A stretch of 64,000 bases of DNA from positions 25,241,001-25,305,000 of the forward strand of contig CP142461.1 of NCBI GenBank assembly GCA_038049695.1, in the 5' to 3' direction. Shown here in pieces: positions 12,075 through 23,579 of the stretch (within the stretch, counting starts at the first letter, position 1; each line of letters opens with the position of its first letter). The stretch is from Cinnamomum chago (lineage: Eukaryota > Streptophyta > Magnoliopsida > Laurales > Lauraceae). The translations under genes and the position numbers were made by a program. The notes beneath the pieces are model-generated. The model searched no databases, had not been told where the DNA came from, and was given only the letters and a program-made list of their open reading frames with translations.

Positions 12075-13854
12075 ACTAAAGGTTGGCTATTCTATAATCC
12101 CAGAGAACAAAAGTGATGGTGAGCACTAATGCGGTTTTTCTGGAGGAAGATTATATGATAGACCGGAAACTTTTAGAAAAAGGTGATCTTGGAAGAAATT
12201 CAAGAGCAAACAATTCCAAATCCTAGTATGACCGAACCTAAGGAAGAAGCGCCCTTACCTAATCCAGTAATTACACCAGTGCCTTGTCATAGTGGCAGCA
12301 TAGTCAGGTCACCTGACAGGTTCTCGTTCTTGGGAGAGTCTTACGAGGCAATCCCGGAAGAACTAGAACAGGATCCCTGTAACTATGATGAAGCAATTAA
12401 TGACATTAATTCGGGACATTGGCAAGATGCTATGAAAGCTGAGATGGAGCCCATGTACTCTAATCAGGTCTGGACACTTGTGGACTAGCCTACCAATATC
12501 AAACCTATTGGGTGCAAGTGGGTCTACAAGAGAAATAGAGAACCAGATGGAAGAGTTGAGACCTTTAAAGGTTAGGCTTGTTGCGAAATGATATACTTAG
12601 AAAGAAGATATCGATTATGAGGAAACCTTCTCGCTGGTAGCCATGCTCAAGTCCATCAGGATACTCTTATCCATTGCAGCTCATCTCGATCATGAGATTT
12701 GGCAAATGGATGTCAAGATGGGTTTCTCAACAGCCATCTTGAGGAAGACATCTATATGATGCAGCCAGACGGTTTTATAGCAAGCAACCAAATGCAAAGA
12801 GTTTGCAAGCTGCAGAAATCCATTTATGGATTGAAGCAGACATCCCGAACCTAGAACATTCGTTTTGACTAAGAAATCAAGTCAGCTGATTTTTGTCAAG
12901 ATCCGGATAAGTCATGGCTGTACATGAAAAGTGAAGGAGGCAGGGTAATTTTTCTAGTCGATGACATCCTTCTCCTCAAGAGTGGTGTATGGATGTTGTC
13001 AACAGTAAAAGGTTTAGTTCGCTAAGACTTTTGATATGAAGGACATGGGAGAAGCCAGTCGCATCCTAGGGATCAAACTCCATTGAGACCGGATAAATAG
13101 GATGATAGGCTTATCCCAATATGCATACATAGATAAGGTACTAGTATGGTTTGCTATGTAAAACTCCAAGAAGGGTATTACACCTTTCAGGCATGGAGTG
13201 CACCTTTCCTAGAATCAGTGTCCCAAGACACCTGAGGAAAAAGGAGCAGATGAATACCATACGCTTCGGGTGTAGGTAGCCTCATGTATGCTATGCTATA
13301 TACTATACCGGATATCTATCATGCATTGGGCTTAGTTAGCAGATATCAGTCTAACCCAGGTCCTAATCATTGGACTGCTGTAAGATGTGTTATCAAATCC
13401 TTGAGAAGGACTAGAGATTACATATTGATTTATGGCAATAATGAGTTGATTCCAGTCGGTTATACATATTCTGACCTCATGTCAGATAAGGATTCCGAGA
13501 TATCCACTTCTGGGTATGTGTTTATGCTATAGCTGCTTGAGAAGCAACTAAAGAAGCAGATTGGCTCAAAAGATTCCTTAAGGAACTTGGTATTCTTGGC
13601 AAGACAGCCGCTCACAGTTTACTGTGATAACAGCAAGGCAGTCAATAAGTCCAAGGAACCCAGGAGCCAAAAACATGTACAGAGGTAGTTACACATGGTC
13701 GGAAAGAATGTGCAGAGAGGTGATACTGTTATCACCTAGATAGACTCTGCAAATAATCTGGGAGATCCCTTTACTAAGCCTTTGACTACCAAAGTCTTTG
13801 AGCAACATGTAGATGAGATGGGCATGAGATGCAACCCTGACTGGCATTGAGCCC
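12075..13854 (+). pseudogene. Copia reverse transcriptase / RNase H remnants
   Basis: Heavily decayed, but traceable in short segments across several frames. An RT N-terminal segment ends about 12488 (QDAMKAEMEPMYSNQVWTL) and continues after a stop as KPIGCKWVYKR. Next come KEDIDYEET near 12600, QMDVK near 12710, a YGLKQ-like segment near 12830 and a DDILLLKS segment near 12960 corresponding to the catalytic YVDD block. RNase H-like sequence is visible at 13284-13532 (GLVSRYQSNPG) and 13615-13690 (YCDNSKAV). More than five stops or shifts separate them, several of C-to-T or G-to-A type as expected from decay of methylated cytosines. Confidence 0.8.
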
Positions 13855-13865
13855 AAGTGGGAGAT
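13855..13865 (+). other. Polypurine tract, Copia element
   Basis: AAGTGGGAGAT directly before the 3' LTR, the expected plus-strand primer position. Confidence 0.85.
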
Positions 13866-15603
13866 TGTTAGTTTTATGGTCTCAATACCAGTATATGATG
13901 AATAGATTGATTAATTTCTTTATTTATCAATATAATCATGCTTTCCCTTCATGAGATGAATGGTGTTTTATATACTTGCACATAACTAATATAAATGACA
14001 TAATGGTTCATGAGATGAACCGGAGTCCACAAGTATACTAGATGTAATACATGTGTATGGATGAGATCCACATACAGGAGATATGTATTACAAATCTTAT
14101 ACTTAAATATCTTCACAACCAGTGATGAGATTGGACACCTCATCTGACAAGGTTGCAACATTTTGATCACTATGAGATAGTGTGATTTATCTCGATCATC
14201 AGAATGTAAGATTCTGGATCATGATGCTGGTACATTGGATGTATTGAAGGACCATGAGAAGCACCTTATATACACTGTCTTTATTTTAAGGTCTGCTCTC
14301 ATAATTCCCTAGCAATAGGCTCATAATCCTGAGACATTAATGAACTCAAGTTTCTATCTATTTATTTGCTTTGAGTCACCAATGAGTGAGGCCAATTGTA
14401 AGTCAACACCTCGGTGATTTGGGTACTTGATAGTAGAGCTGTGGGAACATTCAATGGTCAAGATGGAATCTATCTTTAATATCCCCTTGTGCCAATTAAT
14501 GGATTTATCATTGGTAAGTGCGCACCCATTCCGATTAAGAGTTAATCATTATAATTAATTGGGGCTCAAGGATAATAAGATATGGATCTAATTTGGTGGA
14601 CAGGTCCATTTGATCCATGGATATAGATGGAGGGGCCTACTTGTGGTACTGTGGAAGTTTAGGGTCTTCATTGAAATATATTCCTAAGACTGGAGTGCAA
14701 TTGCATTTATTTAGTGGAGTTATTTGTAATTAACTGTGGGCCCGGATTGCACATGAGATGTGGGGTCGCGTGTCTCAGTTGGAGGCAGCTTTCTAAGGAA
14801 TCCCTAGTGGTCCCCACGCTAGCCCAATATATTAGAAAGATACTAATTCTACTTAAACTCTAAAAGGAAGGTTACTATTTCTATTTGAAGTGAGACTTCT
14901 AATAGTGGTAATGGTAAGCTACTAATTAATAATGGAAGTAGGACTTCTATTTTAATTAGAAAGGAGAAAGTTACTAATAGTTGTGGAAGTAAGACTTCTA
15001 TGGCAATTAGTAAGGGAGATGTTTACTAGTTTGTAATGGGAGTTAAACTTCTATTTCAAATAGGAAAGGAGGAGTTATGGAGGGCTATAAATAGAGGAAT
15101 ACTCCTCTCAAATTCGTGCATAATAATAGGAGCACTTTCAGCCCCCTTGTGCAAGAGTTGTGCAAGTCTTCTTCCTCTCAAAGTTCCCCTCTCTTTCACC
15201 TTTGGTTCCTTAGAGTTACTAGTAGGGTTTTCTCTTGAGGATTCCACCATCTTCTTGAGAAAAGAGATTTAATACGGGACATAGCGTTGGAAGATCAAAA
15301 GGAGTTGAAGATTCTGATTTGGATTGTGAAGTTGTTCATCACCAAAGTAAAGAAATCAAATCCTCCATTAGAGCACAACAAAGCTCCAAAGGTATATCTA
15401 CATCCTTGTATGTTGTGCATTTCGTGGAAGCATGTTTATGTTCTGTTTTATATCTTTTAGATAGTAGTTATTGCTGTACATAGCTATGAGATTGAGGAAA
15501 TTGCATCCTGGATTGGGTTTGTTGCATTCAAGACAATTGATCCATGCATTAAGTGGGTCAAAAGTTTTGAAACCTGTTTGGAAGGTCCACCTATATTCCA
15601 ATA
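13866..15603 (+). repeat. 3' LTR of the Copia element
   Basis: Near-identical to 6518-8255, with differences such as GTATATG for GCATATG and GGTG for TTTG early in the LTR. The end reads TTCCAATA instead of TTCCAACA, and the next bases belong to a Gypsy LTR. The terminus is therefore either mutated or trimmed by a base or two at the deletion junction. Confidence 0.93.
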
Positions 15604-17158
15604 ACGGTCCATCCTAGGCATGACGTTAGTCCGGAAACATCGAGCAACCTACTCAGTCATCAAAAGGATTAGGACTCACGATAATTAAGGAAAAAGACTT
15701 GTATTTAGATATAAAGAAGATATCGCGTCGTTCCATCCCGTTCAAGATTGAATGGATTGAGCTTCGATGCCACCGAACCAACCGTGAGGAGTGTTGGCTC
15801 AAGACATCCTCATGCATGGTCCAAATAGTCCAAAAAGGGTAGCCAAGGAACCAAAAGAAAACATCAAATTTCACTGGATAGGTCCGATCGATCGGCCTTA
15901 CAGTCCGATTGATCGGCTCAAAAAGCCTTACAGTTAAAGACAGTCCGATCGATCGGACCGGGGCGTGTAGCAGGTCCGGGACACTTGATTTTTCTTCCCT
16001 TTTCCCCTTTCCTTCCAACACATCAACAACCACAAATAACTATAAACAAGATGACTTAAACACATGTTTCCAAGACATTAAATGAGGCTATCAAGATGCA
16101 TTAAGATCATTTATTTCAACCATAAAAGAAATCAATGAAAGCATGAAAACCCATAAATGCTTCACCAAACCATTAAAAACTTAAAAACACTTCATCATTC
16201 ACTTGCCTCAACTCCAAGCTAGCTGAAACCAAGCCTCTACTCACTTCTATAGCTCAAAGCCAAGCTGCAATCAAAAACCCCCCAAACAACCCTAAAACGG
16301 GTTACACAAGGAATGAAAATGAAAGAACTTTCAATAGTGCAAATGTAGCTTCCCTAAGGCTAGAAGACCACAAATCTAGAAGATGAAGAAGAACACTTAC
16401 TTGGATGACCTTCAAATGAAGAGGGCTAGCTCAAGGGAGGTCTCAAGGTTGATGGATTCCTCTACAAAAGGTATCAAAATGAAGCTTGCTAGATGAGGAA
16501 GAGGTTGATGATCTCCATTTCGAGTTTGGTGCAAGATTGGTGAGGATTGGAGAAGGAGAAGCAAGAAGAAGAAATAGTTGCTCACCAAAACTCTAGTTCT
16601 CTCTCTTGTGCTGGAAAAATGAAAATGGAAAAGGAAGGGGAAGGGTCTCCTTTGTTAACAATGAGAGGTTGGGTCCCACAACTTAAGGAACTAGTTTGGC
16701 TGAAATCATCTCTCTCGGGACCTCGGATGAATTCGACGAAGAAGGAAGAAATGTTCGTCGAAATATCTAGTTTCCAAAAAGTATATGTTTCATAGGTTTC
16801 GGGAATATCAAGTTTTGGGGTACAGATTTGGTGTGCAATTACTGTTTTACCCTCAAGGCTATGAAATCGGGTTTCGGGATCGCAAACGGGGACGGGATCA
16901 ACATGAAAGTTGTAGGGATCATCAAAACGAGTAAAACGGGATTAAAATCATGAATGTAAAAACCTCCGATAAATCCTCAAACATATGCAATGTCATGAAA
17001 AGGAACCCCCAAAGGGCCCTACTAACACAAAGCAAATCAAAATCCCCAAAACTATATCAAAAGCTATTCCAAACTCAACTTAGCCAAAAATACTAATCAA
17101 GCTTAGCCCACGCAACTTAATTAGTACTAATCGGGTTCACTCGGGTCGGGGTCTTATA
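15604..17158 (-). repeat. Truncated Gypsy LTR fragment
   Basis: Matches the inner half of the Gypsy LTRs at 17948-19715 and 53537-58273, in minus orientation. It shows the GATCGATC palindrome cluster (15881-15960), the TTCGACGAA/TTCGTCGAA hairpin (16732-16762), a polymorphic AG-rich block and the terminal GGGTCGGGGTCTTATA. The TGTCGCGACC end is missing: the fragment begins at ACGGTCCATCC, which in the complete LTR lies about 1.4 kb inside. The ORF 16547-16795 within it is an LTR-internal incidental frame. Confidence 0.88.
15881..15960. repeat. GATCGATC palindrome cluster (Gypsy LTR fragment)
   Basis: Three copies of CCGATCGATCGG or a one-base variant within 80 bp. The best is GTCCGATCGATCGGAC at 15943-15958, a perfect 16-bp palindrome that extends by one base each side. 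Spacer text is partly repeated (GCCTTACAG). Confidence 0.85.
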
Positions 17159-17947
17159 GAGTACGACACCTATTAAAGCTAGATCCTGGAGATTTCTAGA
17201 ATGAGTATTTGGACCTAGAGTCGCATGAAACACATAGTATTGTGAACAATTTCGTATAGCTACATTCATTGTATTTTCGTACAGATGTTCCGTACGACAC
17301 GTCCGAAGTTTGGGTTTTAGACTTTTCAGACGCAGAACTCCCTAAAGTGTTTACCGAACCCAACATTCACCCGAAACCCTTTTCAAACCGAAAAGAATCT
17401 CGAAATAACCTACAATGCGCATCTCAGCCCCGAATCCCTTCAATTGGATTTCGAGGTGTAAGACTAGAGTACGACACTTGAAACCTTTTTTTCTTTTAAA
17501 ACTCGATCCCGAAGTTTTCTAGAAAGATTATTTGGACCGAGAGTCGCATGAAACACATAGTAGAGTCAACAATTTCGTAAAGCTACAATGATTGAGTTTT
17601 CATACAGAAGTTCCGTACGACGCTCCCGAAGTTCTGCTTTTAGCATATTCAGTCGCAGAATTCCTTGAAGTGTTTACCAAACCCAAGATTCACCCGAAAC
17701 TCGTTTCAAACCGAAAAGAATCTCGAAATAACCTACAATGCGCATCTCACCCCAGAATCCCTTCAAATGGATTTCGAGGCGTAAGACTAAAGTAAGACAC
17801 TTGAAACCTTATTTTCGATTAAAGCTCGATCCTGGAGTTTACTAGAATGAGTATTTGGACCGAGACTCGCATGAAACACATAGCAAAGTCAATAATTTCG
17901 TGTAGCTACATTCATTGTATTTTCGTATAGATGTTCCGTACGATGCG
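17159..17947. repeat. Satellite array II (about 2.5 monomers)
   Basis: Same satellite as elsewhere, of the types with ATTCATTGTATTTTCGTACAG and TGATTGAGTTTTCATACAG. It is cut on the left by the Gypsy LTR fragment and on the right by the Gypsy insertion at 17948. Its last five bases, ATGCG, are the TSD of that insertion. Removing 17948-27711 and one TSD copy rejoins a normal monomer (CCGTACGATGCG followed by TCCGAAGTTCGGG). Confidence 0.93.
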
Positions 17948-19715
17948 TGTCGCGACCCCGGACTGGGAATCCCAATCCGGGATCGGGACGGTAATGAATG
18001 CGATTGAAAGGGATATACTTCGACAATAAATCACTTATTTAATTTCCCACAGGTGTCCGCGGTGAGGATATCACAACCATAAATGAACATTTCTTTTAAG
18101 TGCGGAAGCGTGTAGCAAATCAAACAGTCAATCCATCCTTGGTCATCAAGGCAATAACACAAGTCTAAAGTACTGTATCAGAATGAGCAATGATCTATAG
18201 CATGTTACCCAAGTAAGTTAAAGTTTATACAATTAACATTTAATTACATTTCCCCAAAAATAGAGGCCAACAAACGCCGATATACAAAATACCAATTCCA
18301 AAGAATGGTTAAACAGTTCCCCAAAATGGTAAGTCTCTCAAGGCCATCAAACGTCTACATGACGTCATCGGCACGCCACTCATCGGTCTACATGACGTCA
18401 TCGGCACGCCACTCCTCTCTATTTCTCCATTTTACAACCTCCTTTTAGCCCTTCTTACACATCAAGTGAGGAGTCTAAAAACCCCATTCCAACAACCTCT
18501 TATCTCAAATAACTTCCATCCCATTCTTCTCCATCACAATACATTCAATACAAGGAAGAAGGAAGAAGGAAACCATTTCACAATATATACATTTGAAGCA
18601 AAACAAGAAGACATTCAATGCTATGAACTACCACTTCTCTATGATCATAAATGTGCCATTACTACTCTATCATGAACATTCATTCCAAAACAAAGCAATA
18701 AATGTGCATTAATGGAAGATAGCCAAAATCAATGAAAACTTAGGAAAATCATTCATCCACTTGCCTTATGTCTTCTAACAATAGGAATCAAGCTCTAACA
18801 ATCTCCAAAGACAATGGTCCAAGCTACAAGGCAAAATCCCCAAAACAAACAAACCCTAAAAGAGTCAAAACAATGAAATAGCAAGGAAACCTTCCTATAA
18901 TAAAGGTGGGGCTTCTCTATGGCCAAAGGAATAAAAATCTAGAAGATGAAGGGGAATACTTACTTGAAAGGTCCTCTAATGGCATTGGGAAGCTCAAAGG
19001 AAATCTTGAAATGGATGGTTTGCTCCACAAAAACTATTGAAGGAAAGCTCTCAAGGAGATGAAGAAGGTGATGGCCTCTATTCTCCTCTTGGTGCAAGTT
19101 TGGGAGTGGATTGAGTGATGGAAAGCAAGAAGAAGAAGGAGTTGCTCACAAAGCCCTAGTTCTCTCTTTTGTGCTGGAAAATGAAAATGGAAGGGAAGGG
19201 TCTCCTCATGTAGCAAGTGCGGAGTGGGCTCCACCACTAACAATCTACTTAGGCTGAAATCATCTCTCTCGGGACCTCGGATGAATTCGACGAAGAAGGA
19301 AGAAATGTTCGTCGAAATATCTAGTTTCCAAGAAGTATAGGTTTCGTGGGTTTCGGAAATATCAAGTTTTGGGTACAGATTTTGTGTGCAATGATTGTTT
19401 TGCCCTCAAGGCTATGAAATCGGGTTTCGGGATCTCAAACGAACTCGGGATCAACATGAAAGTTGTTGAGCTTATCAATACCAATAAAACGGGATTAAAA
19501 CCATGAATGTGAAAACATCCGATAAATCCTCAAACATGTGCAATGTCATGAAAAGGAACCCCCAAAGGGCCCTACTAACACAAAGCAAATCAAAATCCCC
19601 AAAACTATAACAAAAGCTATTCCAAACCCAACTTAGCCAAAAACACTAATCAAGCTTAGCACTAACACGCAACTTAATTAGTACTATTCGGATTCGCTCG
19701 GGTCGGGGTCTTACA
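17948..19715 (-). repeat. 3' LTR of Gypsy element 1 (internally deleted)
   Basis: Termini TGTCGCGACCCC...GGGGTCTTACA. It is 1768 bp against 3084 bp for the partner LTR at 24628-27711. At about 18355-18415 it jumps from the CGGCACGCCACTC segment to CTCTCTATTTCTCC, omitting what lies at about 25062-26413 of the partner. At the junction a stretch of roughly 28 bp (TCTACATGACGTCATCGGCA and following) is present twice, separated by ATCGG, as filler. Outside this the LTRs agree except for scattered substitutions. Confidence 0.93.
19286..19316 (-). repeat. Conserved LTR hairpin (TTCGACGAA/TTCGTCGAA), 3' LTR
   Basis: Perfect 9-bp inverted repeat separated by 13 bases. The same hairpin is at 27283-27313 (5' LTR), 16732-16762 (fragment) and 55650-55680 (solo LTR). 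It lies in the best conserved block of this LTR family. Confidence 0.75.
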
Positions 19716-19728
19716 TCCTCCACCCCTT
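19716..19728 (-). other. Polypurine tract, Gypsy element 1
   Basis: Reads AAGGGGTGGAGGA on the minus strand, immediately before the 3' LTR. The pol stop codon (19727-19729) overlaps its first bases. Confidence 0.9.
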
Positions 19729-20582
19729 AGGGCATTTGGTCCTCCAAATGAATCATAAGACTCACCTCTGGTAGAAGATGTGGGTACTTCTTCTGCACTT
19801 GATCTCCTAATTCCCACGTTACCTCTTCCGGTCCATGATTCTCCCACAATACTTTCACCCACTGAATAGTCCGAGTCCTCAACTCTTGTTCCTTTGTATC
19901 TATAATCTCAACTGGCTTCTCCACATAGGTGGCATCTTCTCTGATCTCTAATGGCTCGTGCCGGAGTACATGCGAAGGATCGGGAACATACTTCTTCAAC
20001 ATAGACACATGGAAGACGTTGTGTACACCATATAGCTCAGGTGGTAAGGCCAATCTATAGGCCACGTCACCAATCTTGCTCACAATGTCATATGGTCCGA
20101 TGTATCTCCGTGATAACTTGCCCTTCTGTCCAAATCTCAACGTTCCCCTTGTAGGTGACATTTTCAGGAAAACCTTATCTCCTTCTTTGAGCTGTAGATC
20201 TCTGCGGTGGTAGTCTGCATAGCTCTTCTGCCTACTCCGGGACACTTTCAGACGCTCTTGAATCAACTTGATCTTGTCGCTGGTCTCACTAACAATAGTT
20301 GGTCCATTGAAACTGCGAGTGCCAACTTCTTCCCAACAAATAGGTGTCCTACACCTTCTGCCATACAAAGCCTCAAAAGGAGCCATTCCAATACTCGAGT
20401 GGTAGCTGTTGTTGTAAGCGAATTCACACAACGGTAGAGTCTCATCCCATTGAGTCTTGAAGTCTAATACACAAGCACGTAGCATATCCTCAAGAGTTTG
20501 AATCGTCCTCTTTGACTGGCCATCTGTCTGAGGATGATAAGCCGTGCTGAACTGTAATCTCGTACCCATAGACTCGTGCAAT
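19727..20582 (-). pseudogene. Gypsy 1 integrase C-terminus with chromodomain-like tail
   Basis: Follows the integrase deletion in a shifted frame. It starts with [20 protein letters not shown] and the GQSKR segment in which the third catalytic acidic residue of the DD35E triad would lie. Here that codon (20510-20512) encodes Lys. A basic DNA-binding region follows (LRFGQKGKLSRRYIGPYDI, then VFHVSMLKKYV). The last 60 or so residues (EIIDTKEQELRTRTIQWVKV, then EEVTWELGDQV) have the pattern of the chromodomain-related tail of plant chromoviruses, which targets integration to modified histone tails. The stop lies in the polypurine tract. Confidence 0.88.
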
Positions 20583-21773
20583 GTCTCTGTCAGAAGTGAT
20601 AGAAACTGGCTGCCCATGTCGACTGACTATCTCGCTGACAAATAACTCTGCCAAAGGTAGCTTGTGCATCTTCTTCCCTGTCTTCATAGCAAGGAAATGC
20701 GCTGACTTGGTGAGACGGTCCACAATGACCCAAATCACGTCGTTGCCTCTGCTAGTCCTCGGTAAACCCGAAATAAAGTCCATGGTAATGTGTTCCCACT
20801 TCCATTCCGGGATCTCTAACGGTTGTAACAATCCTGGAGGCCTCTGATGCTCTGCTTTAATCAACTGACAGGTCATGCAACGGGAGACAAACGCTGCAAT
20901 CTCTCTCTTCATATTGTTCCACCAAAATCTGCCCTTCAAGTTCTGATACATCTTTGTGCTGCCTGGATGCATAGAGTACTTTGTGCTATGAGCTTCAGTC
21001 ATGATGTCATTCCTCAAATCTTCAATGTTAGGCACACACAGACGGTCACGGTAATACAAAACTCCATCAACAAAACGGAAGTCAGGACGTTCTACTATAT
21101 GCTCTGAAATTTTGGCCAACTCTGGATGTTGCAACTGACTATCCTTGATCTTCTGAATGAAAGATGGTTCTGACACTGTCATATTAGCTAATAGTACACC
21201 CTTCCTCAGTGGCTGAAGATCTAAACTCAACTCTTCAAACTGCTCAAAAATAGAAGTGCCACTAAGATTTGCTAAGCCTACTGATTTCCTACTCAAGGCA
21301 TCTGCAACTACATTGCCCTTCCCCGGGTGGTACTTGATTGGAAAATCATAGTCCTTGATATATTCCATCCATCTTCTTTGCCTCATGTTCAATTCTTTCT
21401 GCGAAAACAAGTACTGTAAGCTGCGGTGATCGGAGTGGACTTCGAACTTCTCTCCATAGAGGTAATGTCTCCACATCTTCAACGCGAAAAAAACCGCTGC
21501 TAACTCAAGATCATGGGTGGCATAATTCTTCTCGTGATCTTTCAACTGTCGGGATCCATAACCAATCACTTTTCCCTCTTGCATCAAAACACAACCAAGT
21601 CCAACATTAGAAGCATCGGTAAAAATAGTGAAACCGCCGCTTCCGGATGGAAAAGTAAGGACTGGTGCTGTAGTCAATCTCTTCTTCAGCTCTTGGAAAC
21701 TCTCTTCACACTGCTCTGTCCACACATATGATGCATTTTTCCTTGTCAACTTTTTCAAAGGTGACGCAATCGA
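20583..21773 (-). pseudogene. Gypsy 1 RNase H and integrase N-terminal half
   Basis: In frame with the upstream RT segment but separated by TAG at 21774-21776. RNase H begins with [11 protein letters not shown] (catalytic Asp present) and includes the [16 protein letters not shown] and HSDHRSLQY blocks. The integrase zinc-binding HHCC ([22 protein letters not shown]) and the first catalytic Asp ([13 protein letters not shown]) and second (SITSDRD) follow. Immediately after TSDRD, 29 bp are missing relative to the Gypsy 2 copy, which removes about ten residues and shifts the frame, so the ORF runs on in nonsense to 20490. Confidence 0.9.
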
Positions 21774-23579
21774 CTAAAATCCCTGCACAAACCTCCTGTA
21801 ATAGCCTGCCAAACCCAGAAAGCTTTTGATCTTTGTTGCATTCTTCGGTCTTTCCCAACTCATAACTGCTTCAATCTTGGACGGATCCACTGATAATCCT
21901 TCTTTGAAGAAGATATGTCCCAAAAATGCTACTTGGTCCAACCAAAATTCACACTTGTTGAGCTTCGCAAACAGCTGATTCTCCCTCAAGAGTTGCAGTG
22001 CAATCCTCAAATGCTCTTCATGCTCTTCTCTAGTCTTGGAGTACACCAAAATGTCATCTATGAACACCACTACAAACTGATCCAGGTACTCTGCAAATAT
22101 CTTGTTCATCAAAGCCATGAACACTGCCGGTGCATTAGTCAATCCAAATGGCATCACTAGGAACTCATAGTGGCCATATCTCGTCCGGAAAGCTGTTTTC
22201 AACACATCTGATTCTCTAACTCTCAGCTGATGGTAACCGGATCTCAAGTCAATCTTCGAAAAGTATGATGCACCTTGCAATTGATCAAACAATTCATCTA
22301 TCCTTGGTAATGGATACTTGTTCTTGATGGTCATCTGATTCAATCTCCTGTAATCTATACACATCCTCATCGAACCATCCTTTTTCTTCACAAACAACAC
22401 TGGAGCTCCCCATAATGAAACACTCGGTCTCACAAAACCTTTGTCCAACAACTCTTGCAACTGGGTCTTCAATTCCCCCAACTCTGCTGGAGCCATCCTA
22501 TATGGTGCAATAGATATCGGAGCAGTCCCTGGTAATAACTCAATAGTGAAATCAATCTCTCTGATGGGTGGTAAACCTGGAATCTCCTCCGGAAAAACAT
22601 CCGGGAACTCCCAAACAATTGGGATCTCCTCCACCCCTTGGGACCGTTTATCCTCCGTGATAAACGCCAAATAAGCTTCACAACTACTTCTCAAAAGTCT
22701 ATCAGCCTTCAATGCTGAGACAAACCCTGCATGAGGACTCCTCCTCTCTCCCTGAAACAACACCCCTGCTGGTGTCTCATCTAACTTGAAAGTCAGGGTC
22801 TTATGGAAACAATCCATTGTGGCATGGTACCCTGCCAGCCAATCCATCCCTAGGATGACATCAAAATCGAACATCTTTAAAAGAATGAGATCTGCGGTTA
22901 GAACCACTTCTCCTATATGGACTGTGCAACTAGGGTAATATGTACTACAAATAATTTGTTTGCCTACTGGGGTTGCCACAGTCAAAATAAACTCAAGTTC
23001 TCTAGCATGCATATCAATCAACTTAGCAAATTCATGGGATAAGAATGAATGGGTAGAACCAGGGTCAAATAAAATTTTAGCTTTTATCCCACAAACAAGA
23101 AGTGTACCTTCCACTACATTTCCCGCTGCCTCTGCATCCACTCTGTTGACTCCGTAGATTTGGCCTCGCTGTTGGGGCCTATTCTGTGCCTGCTGTGGCC
23201 TGCCTTGGGGTGCATTCCTGTGCTGCTGCGGTGCACGCTGATTTGGGTTCTGTCCCTGTTGACGAGCTTGTTGTTGTTGTTGCTGTGGTCTATGCTGTTG
23301 CTGCTGTCTAAACTGCTGTTGATGTAGTGGTCTTGCCTGATTCTGAACAACTATTGCATTCTGTGGTGCTGGTGGACGCTGTGCCCCTTGCTGCTGCTGG
23401 TTCTGCCTATTCTGCCTTGGGCAATCTCTCATCTGATGGGCCATGGAGCCACATCTAAAACATGCTCCTGTCAAGGTACGACATTGTGCGCTCTCATGGT
23501 TCTTCCCACAATGGGTACAAACCAATGGGCCTTGGGCATTCGGTTCTGTCCTCTGTCTCTTGTTCTGATGGTTCCTTTG
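21774..23579 (-). pseudogene. Gypsy 1 nucleocapsid, protease and reverse transcriptase
   Basis: A 583-codon open stretch from the Met at 23525, continuing the gag frame after the TAG at 23580-23582. Residues 21-35 hold a CCHC zinc knuckle ([14 protein letters not shown]), preceded by a second Cys/His group ([13 protein letters not shown]). Residues 40-120 are Gln-rich, encoded by CAG/CAA runs. The protease active site is DPGST at 154-158. RT occupies about 340-545, with the first catalytic Asp in SKIDLRSG (426) and FIDD at 488-491. The RT itself looks intact. A TAG at 21774-21776 follows YYRRFVQGF. Confidence 0.93.

Larger units (their letters stand above)
6518..15603 (+). mobile_element. Ty1-Copia LTR retrotransposon, coding region decayed
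   Basis: A complete element in structure: 5' LTR 6518-8255, PBS, long leader, gag-PR-INT-RT-RH remnants in Copia order (integrase before reverse transcriptase), polypurine tract and 3' LTR 13866-15603. The left flank is satellite (CCTAC before TGTTAG). The right flank is a Gypsy LTR fragment with no matching TSD, so the original right flank has been lost, probably by a deletion from the 3' LTR end through satellite into a neighbouring Gypsy LTR. The coding region has several frameshifts and stops. The LTRs differ at only about a dozen positions over 1.74 kb by eye. Confidence 0.93.

Noticed and set aside
16547..16795. 82-codon ORF with a charged N-terminus
   Set aside because: It lies in a Gypsy LTR fragment; corresponding frames in the other LTR copies are disrupted, so it is incidental.
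23220..23420. CAG/CTG-rich stretch as a microsatellite or regulatory repeat
   Set aside because: It encodes the Gln-rich linker of the Gypsy nucleocapsid on the minus strand; coding composition explains it.
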